DNA from: an uncultured Prevotella sp.
Lineage (GTDB): Bacteria; Bacteroidota; Bacteroidia; Bacteroidales; Bacteroidaceae
Assembly (NCBI GenBank): GCA_900546605.1
Contig: URDV01000028.1
Location: forward strand, 1 to 13,805
DNA length: 13,805 nucleotides
Reading direction: 5' to 3'
Below, in pieces: positions 1-4,887 of the stretch. Position numbers and translations under genes: made by a program. Each line of letters begins with the position of its first letter. The first letter of the stretch is position 1. The notes under the pieces were generated by a model that worked only from the letters and a program-made list of their open reading frames with translations, ran no database searches and was not told the DNA's origin.

Positions 1-52
1 ACTTACCTGTTAACCCGTTAACTTGTCAACTTGTTTACTAATTCCGCCAACG
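1..52 (-). repeat. Right end of an inverted-repeat intergenic element (copy 1, cut by window start)
   Basis: After CTTAC at 2-6 come four 8-bp units (CTGTTAAC, CCGTTAAC, TTGTCAAC, TTGTTTAC), then TAATTCCGCCAACG. This matches the right arm of the complete element at 3643-3813 and, in reverse complement, the left arm at 13759. The rest of the copy lies outside the window. No coding potential is evident. It is marked minus because it is the reverse complement of the arm starting CGTTGGCGG. Confidence 0.8.
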
Positions 53-61
53 CGTTTTATT

Positions 62-111
62 TTAAGGTGGCTCTAATAATTCTATACTTGATTTACACAC
101 TTGTTAAATCA
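62..111 (+). repeat. Degenerate half-copy of the 216-bp palindromic element
   Basis: TTAAGGTGGCTCTAATAATT at 62-81 closely matches TTAGGGTGATTCTAATAATT in the left arm of the palindrome at 2731-2946. The similarity then fades, and a small dyad follows: TGATTTA at 89-95 against TAAATCA at 105-111. It looks like a deleted remnant sitting directly beside element copy 1. That it derives from the same family is inferred from this one block of similarity. Confidence 0.5.
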
Positions 112-161
112 GAGGCTTTCTTGAGAGAAAAATAGGAGTAAGAAATCCCCAAACGAGTTAA

Positions 162-178
162 CTTTATAACCTCATAAC
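162..178 (+). repeat. 17-bp motif shared with the porX terminator
   Basis: CTTTATAACCTCATAAC is identical to 9074-9090 and to the reverse complement of 9027-9043, the two arms of the hairpin downstream of porX. Here it stands alone, 25 bp before the putative dapB -7 box. Its role is unknown. It may be the remnant of a similar hairpin or a dispersed repeat. Confidence 0.5.
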
Positions 179-202
179 GTATTAAACCTCAAACTTTTTA
201 AA

Positions 203-210
203 TACCTTTG
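203..210 (+). promoter_or_regulatory. Putative dapB promoter, -7 box TACCTTTG
   Basis: TACCTTTG fits the Bacteroidota primary-sigma -7 consensus TANNTTTG and lies 23 bp before the dapB ATG. No clear TTTG is found 19-21 bp upstream, so only half of the promoter is recognisable. The predicted start of transcription is near 216, giving a leader of about 18 nt. Confidence 0.45.
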
Positions 211-233
211 CAGCAAACAAAAACTTTATTGAA

Positions 234-989
234 ATGAAAATAGCATTGATTGGCTACGGTAAAATGGGCCACATGATTGAAGATATTGCCCGCCAACGCG
301 GACACGAGATTGTTTGCATCATCGACATTAACAACATGGACGACTTTGAAAGCGATGCCTTCCGAAGCGCCGATGTGGCCATTGAGTTTACCAACCCCAC
401 AGCCGCTTATGGCAACTATTTGCGTGCATGGAAACAAGGGGTAAAGGTGGTGAGCGGTAGCACAGGTTGGCTCAAAGAACATGAGGCCGATGTGCGACGC
501 GCTTGCACCGAAGGCGGACACACTCTATTTTGGGCCTCAAACTTTTCATTGGGTGTAGCTATTTTCTCTGCTGTCAACAAGTATTTGGCTCGCATCATGA
601 ATGCTTATCCCACCTACGATGTGAGCGAGGTGGAAACTCACCACATTCACAAACTTGATGCCCCCAGTGGCACGGCCATCACATTGGCCGAACAAGTGTG
701 TGCCGAACTCGACCGCAAAGACGATTGGGTAAAGGGCGAAGTGCTCAATGCTGATGGCACAACCACTGGCAGTAAGCAACAACCTAAAAACTTGCTACGC
801 ATTGATGCCATACGACAAGGCGAGGTGCCAGGCATTCACACGTTGACCTACGATTCGCCTGCTGATATGATACAAATCACACACTCAGCTCACAATCGCA
901 GTGGCTTTGCATTAGGTGCTGTGTTAGCGGCCGAATTCACAGCCACACATGAGGGACTGCTCTCAACCGACGATTTGTTTAAATTCTAA
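234..989 (+). CDS. dapB: 4-hydroxy-tetrahydrodipicolinate reductase
   Basis: A cytoplasmic enzyme that reduces 4-hydroxy-tetrahydrodipicolinate to tetrahydrodipicolinate with NAD(P)H, in the diaminopimelate/lysine pathway that supplies peptidoglycan and protein synthesis. The 251 residues begin with a Rossmann nucleotide-binding motif (MKIALIGYGKMG, glycines at 7, 9 and 12). The family signature THHIHKLDAPSGTA lies at about 135-148; by family knowledge its His pair and Lys140 serve in catalysis and PSGT binds substrate. The length is slightly below the roughly 270 residues of the E. coli enzyme, which suits Bacteroidota forms. The ATG is well placed behind a TANNTTTG box. It is followed by lepB in the same direction, with a repeat element filling the 168-bp gap. 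The sequence looks intact. Confidence 0.96.
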   Translation: MKIALIGYGKMGHMIEDIARQRGHEIVCIIDINNMDDFESDAFRSADVAIEFTNPTAAYGNYLRAWKQGVKVVSGSTGWLKEHEADVRRACTEGGHTLFWASNFSLGVAIFSAVNKYLARIMNAYPTYDVSEVETHHIHKLDAPSGTAITLAEQVCAELDRKDDWVKGEVLNADGTTTGSKQQPKNLLRIDAIRQGEVPGIHTLTYDSPADMIQITHSAHNRSGFALGAVLAAEFTATHEGLLSTDDLFKF

Positions 990-1008
990 AGTTTACAAAA
1001 CAGAACCC

Positions 1009-1141
1009 GCTGACGGATTTGTTGGTGAACAGGTTTACAAGTAAGCAGGCTATGCACCACTTATTATGTTTAAGTCTGAATGGTAAGAAGTTAAAAGCTT
1101 GACAAACTTACCCGTTAACCCGTTCACTAATTCCGCCAACG
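1009..1141 (+). repeat. Inverted-repeat intergenic element, short copy (copy 2)
   Basis: The left end is CGCTGACGGATTTGTTG followed by two 8-bp units (GTGAACAG, GTTTACAA) and GTAAG. The right end is CTTAC, two units (CCGTTAAC, CCGTTCAC) and TAATTCCGCCAACG. The interior shares CACCACTTATTATGTT and the surrounding bases with the complete copy at 3643-3813. Each arm has two units where copy 3 has four. The element ends 16 bp before the lepB start codon, so it forms the lepB upstream region. It carries no ORF of note. Confidence 0.8.
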
Positions 1142-1157
1142 CGCAAAACAGATAAAC

Positions 1158-2651
1158 ATGCAAACTGAAAAGTCCAACAATAAGTCAAACAATAAAAAGA
1201 AACCCGCGTGGGTGAGTTTTGGCATCACCTTGGTTCTCTACCTAAGCTTTCTTTATTGGGTAGGATCATGGTGGGGACTCATTGTGCTGCCCTTTATTTA
1301 CGACCTTTACATTTCGCGCAAAATCAATTGGAGCTGGTGGCGCGAACCCGAAGTTCGTCCCGAAACACGCTTCATCATGAGTTGGGTCGATGCCATTGTG
1401 TTTGCATTGGTGGCCATTTACTTTCTCAATCAGTTCTTCTTTCAGAACTTTGTCATCCCCTCTTCTTCGCTTGAAAAGACATTGCTCACAGGCGACTATT
1501 TGCTCGTGTCAAAGCTTTCATATGGGCCACGCATTCCGCAAACTCCTCTTACCATGCCGCTTACGCAGCATACGTTGCCCCTACTGAATTGTAAAAGTTA
1601 CATTGAGTGGCCGCAATGGGACTATCGTCGTGTCAAGGGCTTAGGCCATGTGCAACTCAACGACATCGTGGTGTTCAATTATCCCGCAGGTGACACCGTA
1701 GCCTTGAATCAGCAAAATCAAGACTACTACCGCATGGCTTACCAAATGGGTGATCAAATATTAGGTCAACAGCCTACCACACCCGAAGCCCAACCCACAT
1801 TGGCCACTGCTGCCTTACGCCCTGGCATGAGCTATGAAGAGCAGCAAAGCTTTTTTGCAAAACTTTATGCAGCAGGTAGCAGCTATATGCGCACACAGCC
1901 TGAACAGTTTGGCGACATTGTGGCACGACCTACTGATCGTCGTGAAAACTATGTGAAGCGTTGTGTAGGATTACCTGGGCAGACTTTGCAAATACGCAAT
2001 AACATTGTCTACCTAAATGGCCGCCCTAACCGCGAACCCGAGAACGTACAATATGCCTATGAGGTAACATTTAAGCAAGACTTGCCCGATGACCTCAAAC
2101 TTGAATTAGGCATTACGGATGAGGACCTTTACACCTCGCGCAACGGACAAACTGTGTGGATGCCACTCACAAAGGCTGCCAAACAGACTTTGATGCACCG
2201 CCCCGACATTGTGGCCAGCATAAAGCCTGCACAGCCCACAGCCGATTGGCTCTATCCACAAAACATGGTGAAAAATTGGACTACGGCTAATTATGGTCCT
2301 GTGTGGATTCCTAAGAAAGGAGCTAAGCTGCACCTTACGCTGCAAAACTTGCCTATTTACGAACGCCCCATTCGCGTGTACGAGGGCAACGACCTGCAAG
2401 TGCGCAACGGAAAGATATACATTAATGGCAAACCTACTAACGAGTACACCTTCCGCCTTGACTACTACTGGATGATGGGTGATAACCGCGACAACTCGGC
2501 CGACTCTCGTTTTTGGGGCTTTGTGCCCGAGGATCACATTGTAGGCAAGCCTCTATTTGTATGGCTCTCACTAAATGGTGACTATGGTTGGTTCAGCGGT
2601 CACCACGTGCGTTGGAATCGTTTTTTCAAACGTGTGTGGGACATTCAGTAA
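1158..2651 (+). CDS. lepB: Signal peptidase I (LepB, family S26)
   Basis: A membrane-anchored serine protease that removes signal peptides from exported proteins at the outer face of the inner membrane. The basic N-terminus (residues 1-16) is followed by hydrophobic segments at about 18-50 and 75-95. The catalytic motif IPSSSLEKTL puts the nucleophile at Ser104, with Leu replacing the usual Met after it. NYVKRCVGLPG places the general-base Lys at 267, and GDNRDNSADSR at 441-451 is the conserved box E. At 497 residues it is far longer than E. coli LepB (324). The extra length is mostly between the Ser and Lys motifs (about 125-260) and before box E (about 290-430), as in other Bacteroidales LepB. 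A degenerate paralogue lies downstream. The ATG is the first good start after the repeat element. Confidence 0.95.
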   Translation: MQTEKSNNKSNNKKKPAWVSFGITLVLYLSFLYWVGSWWGLIVLPFIYDLYISRKINWSWWREPEVRPETRFIMSWVDAIVFALVAIYFLNQFFFQNFVIPSSSLEKTLLTGDYLLVSKLSYGPRIPQTPLTMPLTQHTLPLLNCKSYIEWPQWDYRRVKGLGHVQLNDIVVFNYPAGDTVALNQQNQDYYRMAYQMGDQILGQQPTTPEAQPTLATAALRPGMSYEEQQSFFAKLYAAGSSYMRTQPEQFGDIVARPTDRRENYVKRCVGLPGQTLQIRNNIVYLNGRPNREPENVQYAYEVTFKQDLPDDLKLELGITDEDLYTSRNGQTVWMPLTKAAKQTLMHRPDIVASIKPAQPTADWLYPQNMVKNWTTANYGPVWIPKKGAKLHLTLQNLPIYERPIRVYEGNDLQVRNGKIYINGKPTNEYTFRLDYYWMMGDNRDNSADSRFWGFVPEDHIVGKPLFVWLSLNGDYGWFSGHHVRWNRFFKRVWDIQ

Positions 2652-2673
2652 GCACCACCTAAGGCAAAACGAA

Positions 2674-2712
2674 TGAAAAGCTGGAACTCCTATCATGGGT
2701 TCCAGCCTTTCA
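2674..2712 (+). terminator. Putative intrinsic terminator after lepB
   Basis: TGAAAAGCTGGAAC (2674-2687) pairs with GTTCCAGCCTTTCA (2699-2712), a 14-bp stem with one mismatch and an 11-nt loop. It starts 23 bp after the lepB stop codon. Only a weak T-run (CGCTTTTG) follows, so termination may be partial. Confidence 0.55.
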
Positions 2713-2730
2713 CGCTTTTGAATCAAATAA

Positions 2731-2946
2731 GTAGATGTTCAAAATTATTTTAGGGTGATTCTAATAATTCTGAAATAGGGATTTGTGTGCTATCGGAAGT
2801 GTATTTTTGAAAGTTTGTGAGGGAGCATAGCGGGCTATGTGACCGAACAAACTTTCAAAAAGACACTTTCGAGAGCGTGCAAATCACATTTCAGAATAGC
2901 AGAAATATATAAACAGAATTTTTAGAACCACCCTTTAAACATCTAC
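2731..2946. repeat. 216-bp palindromic (MITE-like) element
   Basis: The ends are GTAGATGTT (2731-2739) and AACATCTAC (2938-2946), and imperfect inverted arms run almost to the centre. The best-matched part is TTTTTGAAAGTTTGT (2804-2818) against its exact complement at 2847-2861. The tip is another dyad, CATAGC GG GCTATG (2826-2839). The arms also share GGAAGTGT-like and TCTAATAATTCTG-like blocks. The whole element could fold as one long RNA hairpin between lepB and the paralogue. No ORF of note and no clear target-site duplication are seen. A partial relative occurs at 62-111. The MITE label is inferred from shape only. Confidence 0.7.
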
Positions 2947-2968
2947 TTACAAATCCTTTCATCTGGTT

Positions 2969-3604
2969 ATGAAATTCAGACGTATCAACTTCACACTTTC
3001 AACCATACAACAATGGTGCAAATGGATGAGTCCCTACGTGGTACTCATCATCATCATTGCGGCCATACGTCTGTTACTCATTGCCCCCGTACAGTTGCCT
3101 TGCCACCAGCAAGCTTTGGTCAGTTTAACCTATTATGGTTTGCGCTTACCTTGCGAAGAACTTTGGGGCTACCACCGATGGGGATACCGTCAGCCCTCGC
3201 ATGGCGACAGCATTGTGTTTACGTGTACCGATACACAAGGGCAACAACTCACACTCATAGGGTGCTGCCAAGCCTTACCTGGCGAAACCATATGGATTGA
3301 CCCCGAGCGTCGCATCATCATACCTGGCCGCACATCGCCCGATGCACAACCTATATGCATCCCCAGTAGTCACCATAGCATTATGGTTACTCCCTACAAC
3401 GCACATCTGTTAGCTTACCTCATGCAAAACTATGAACATTGCAACACGGTGCGTGTTAACAAATTCGGCCAACTTGAACTGGATGGGCAACCCATGAAGC
3501 GTGTGAAACTACTGCGCGACTATTATTGGGTTGAAATGCCACCCGACTCATTCACCATTATACCACACGATGCCTTGGTGGGCAAAGTCTTTTTTACCTA
3601 CTAA
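2969..3604 (+). CDS. Signal peptidase I-like protein lacking catalytic residues
   Basis: A 211-residue LepB paralogue that begins 22 bp after the palindromic element. There is one N-terminal membrane segment (about 22-40), and the rest should be periplasmic. It aligns with its neighbour lepB: YYGLRLP (55-61) matches SYGPRIP, HGDSIVF (78-84) matches LNDIVVF, GCCQALPGETIWI (98-110) matches KRCVGLPGQTLQI, and RDYYW (183-187) with HDALVGKVF (200-208) matches LDYYW with EDHIVGKPLF. The Ser motif reads APVQLP instead of IPSSSL, the Lys position is Gly98, and the GDNRDNS box is reduced to EMPPDSF. It is therefore predicted to be inactive as a Ser/Lys protease, perhaps a partner or regulator of LepB. 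The reading frame is open and unbroken, so it is not called a pseudogene. Homology is confident; the role is not known. Confidence 0.8.
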   Translation: MKFRRINFTLSTIQQWCKWMSPYVVLIIIIAAIRLLLIAPVQLPCHQQALVSLTYYGLRLPCEELWGYHRWGYRQPSHGDSIVFTCTDTQGQQLTLIGCCQALPGETIWIDPERRIIIPGRTSPDAQPICIPSSHHSIMVTPYNAHLLAYLMQNYEHCNTVRVNKFGQLELDGQPMKRVKLLRDYYWVEMPPDSFTIIPHDALVGKVFFTY

Positions 3605-3628
3605 AGACGCCTTTAGTAATGGTAAAAA
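3591..3628 (+). terminator. Hairpin overlapping the 3' end of the LepB-like gene
   Basis: TTTTTACCTACTAAAG (3591-3606) pairs with CTTTAGTA (3611-3618) and, after a 2-nt bulge, GGTAAAAA (3621-3628). This gives a 16-bp stem with a 4-nt ACGC loop. The TAA stop codon (3602-3604) is inside the stem. No long T-run follows, so it may act as an mRNA 3' end or stability structure rather than a classical terminator. Confidence 0.5.
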
Positions 3629-3642
3629 TTAGTTCACATACC

Positions 3643-3813
3643 CGTTGGCGGAATTTCAGGTTAACGAGTTAACAAGTTGACAGGTTAACAAGTAAGTATG
3701 CTTTACACCACTTATTATGTTAAAGCCAGAATGACAAGAAACTTAAAAAGCTTGGCAAACTTACCTGTTAACCCGTTAACCTGTCAATTTGTTAACCCCA
3801 AAATCCGCCAACG
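3643..3813 (+). repeat. Inverted-repeat intergenic element, complete copy (copy 3)
   Basis: The left arm is CGTTGGCGGAATTTCAG (3643-3659), then four 8-bp units at 3660-3691 (GTTAACGA, GTTAACAA, GTTGACAG, GTTAACAA), then GTAAG. The right arm mirrors this: CTTAC, then CTGTTAAC, CCGTTAAC, CTGTCAAT, TTGTTAAC, then a 17-bp end closing with TCCGCCAACG at 3813. The two arms, each about 54 bp, enclose a unique core of about 63 bp. The core shares CACCACTTATTATGTT and AAAAGCTTG with copy 2. There is no ORF of note and no obvious target-site duplication. The architecture resembles a MITE or REPIN-like element. Confidence 0.8.
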
Positions 3814-3855
3814 AATAGTGTCTAGTAAAATCAAGAAAAGACAAGCATTCGGTGC

Positions 3856-3899
3856 AAAAAAAAGAGTATAGTACTCAAGTGCCCATGAGTACTATACTC
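3856..3899 (-). terminator. Intrinsic terminator for the minus-strand DUF4294 gene
   Basis: The first two cores of the 23-bp array are perfect inverted complements: GAGTATAGTACTC (3864-3876) and GAGTACTATACTC (3887-3899), a 13-bp stem with a 10-nt loop. On the minus strand this stem is followed at once by eight T (complement of A at 3856-3863), the classical layout of an intrinsic terminator. The only upstream minus-strand gene, DUF4294, ends about 200 bp away, so its transcript would carry the rest of the array as 3' untranslated RNA. Confidence 0.6.
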
Positions 3900-3987
3900 A
3901 AGTGGCAATGAGTACTATACTCAAGTGGCAATGAATACTATACTCAAGTGCCCATGAGTACTATACTCATTTTTCATTGAGTATTGT
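3864..3987. repeat. Tandem array of 23-bp units with dyad cores
   Basis: There are five full units, starting at 3864, 3887, 3910, 3933 and 3956, and a partial sixth at 3979. Each is a 13-bp core, GAGTACTATACTC or a close variant, plus a 10-bp linker. Linkers in order are AAGTGCCCAT, AAGTGGCAAT, AAGTGGCAAT, AAGTGCCCAT, ATTTTTCATT. The core is itself a dyad (GAGTA-CTA-TACTC); in unit 1 the central CTA is replaced by its complement TAG. The 23-bp period is not a multiple of 3, so it is not a protein repeat. Beyond it, 3988-4095 holds only a weak dyad, AAGCATG (3998-4004) with CATGCTT (4023-4029). Confidence 0.85.
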
Positions 3988-4095
3988 CCCTGTTGGAAAG
4001 CATGTACATACATCATGTGTCCCATGCTTGAATTTTGTACTCCAATAATCCGTATCCTTCTCCGATAGCAAAGTTAATAGGAACCTATTGATCAG

Positions 4096-4725
4096 TTAAA
4101 TAACCCCCGCCTCAACCATGCGTACCACCCTTTCGGTGTAGCGGTCATCCCCCTCGGGGTCATACTTTTTATTCAAACTATTACCAAACAACACCGCAAT
4201 GCCTTGGTAAAGGTTCGCCTTGAACGGACCAATAAAAGCCTTTGCAATGGCATACCCCGTTTGGTTACACTCGCGGTTTACCAATTTAATGAGCAAACGC
4301 CCTTGTGAACGTGTAAGTTTTTTTAGTGCAGGGCCATATTGTTGCTTTAGTCCATGTTCCACCTGCTTGATGTGTGCATCGCGTGAACGCTTGTCGGGTA
4401 GTTGGTCAAGCACTTCAATCGTTTCAATAATAGTAAGTTTAGCCAGTTTGGCCCAGGGCAACACCTTCTTCACGTTATACACCAAACGATTATACTCATC
4501 ACGTTCCTTATCGTTTTTAAAGGTAAGTGGAGCATACTTAGGCAGAGCAGGCAGAATGACGTGAGGAATAGTGTGACCTTTATATTGTGTGCTGCCCACT
4601 TGCGTCATAATGGGCACTTCCACCTCTTGCACCTCGGTGTTCACTTTTTTGCTATCATCCGTTTGCGCAAAGGTGCTAACAGCCGACAAAATGAGCAAAA
4701 CGAGGCATATAATACGTTTAAACAT
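4096..4725 (-). CDS. Secreted DUF4294 domain protein
   Basis: A 209-residue protein of the Bacteroidota-specific DUF4294 family; its function is unknown. Residues 1-20 form a signal peptide (MFKRIICLVLLILSAVSTFA, cleavage likely before Gln21), so it should be periplasmic or exported. The mature part has a short variable region, then a mostly helical domain (about 70-209) with the family-type segments VKKVLPWAKLAKL (85-97), SQGRLLIKLVNRECNQT (140-156) and KKYDPEGDDRYTERVV (186-201). A TTG codon at 4752 would extend the frame, but it lies inside the putative -7 promoter box, and the signal peptide fits the ATG at 4725. It is a single gene, divergent from rnr, with an apparent terminator at 3856-3899. 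The family call comes from recognised sequence pattern and gene length. Confidence 0.82.
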   Translation of the reverse strand: MFKRIICLVLLILSAVSTFAQTDDSKKVNTEVQEVEVPIMTQVGSTQYKGHTIPHVILPALPKYAPLTFKNDKERDEYNRLVYNVKKVLPWAKLAKLTIIETIEVLDQLPDKRSRDAHIKQVEHGLKQQYGPALKKLTRSQGRLLIKLVNRECNQTGYAIAKAFIGPFKANLYQGIAVLFGNSLNKKYDPEGDDRYTERVVRMVEAGVI

Positions 4726-4749
4726 AGAGATTGCAACTAATTTTGGCGA

Positions 4750-4757
4750 CAAAAGTA
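4750..4757 (-). promoter_or_regulatory. Putative promoter of the DUF4294 gene, -7 box TACTTTTG
   Basis: Read on the minus strand, TACTTTTG fits TANNTTTG. It lies 24 bp before the ATG at 4725, which predicts a leader of about 18 nt. No clear TTTG lies at the expected upstream distance. The box overlaps the alternative TTG start at 4752, which argues against that start. Confidence 0.45.
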
Positions 4758-4798
4758 CTAAGATTATTGGTTACATAGCGTTATTATATATTAATTGC

Positions 4799-4830
4799 TT
4801 TGCTTGATACCAAAAAATATCGTTACTTTG
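4799..4830 (+). promoter_or_regulatory. Putative rnr promoter, TTTG-N20-TTACTTTG
   Basis: TTTG at 4799-4802 and TTACTTTG at 4823-4830 are separated by 20 bp, matching the Bacteroidota -33/-7 arrangement (TTTG, 19-21 bp, TANNTTTG) with one mismatch in the -7 box. Transcription would start near 4836, about 50 nt before the rnr ATG. Confidence 0.5.
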
Positions 4831-4887
4831 TAAAGTGCAAAGCTCAAGTAGCAATGCACCCTTTCACTCTTAACACAGAGAACTATT

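Noticed and set aside
2106..2537. 143-codon minus-strand frame inside lepB
   Set aside because: It overlaps a region of lepB with clear family motifs and shows no recognisable protein features of its own.
3864..3987. Possible CRISPR array
   Set aside because: The repeat core is 13 bp and the 10-bp linkers are repeated rather than unique; there are no cas genes nearby.
3998..4029. Dyad AAGCATG/CATGCTT as the DUF4294 terminator
   Set aside because: The stem is only 7 bp with an 18-nt loop and no T-run follows on the minus strand; the hairpin plus T8 at 3856-3899 fits far better.
4726..4752. TTG start at 4752 for the DUF4294 gene
   Set aside because: The codon lies inside the likely -7 promoter box, and the ATG at 4725 gives a clean signal peptide.
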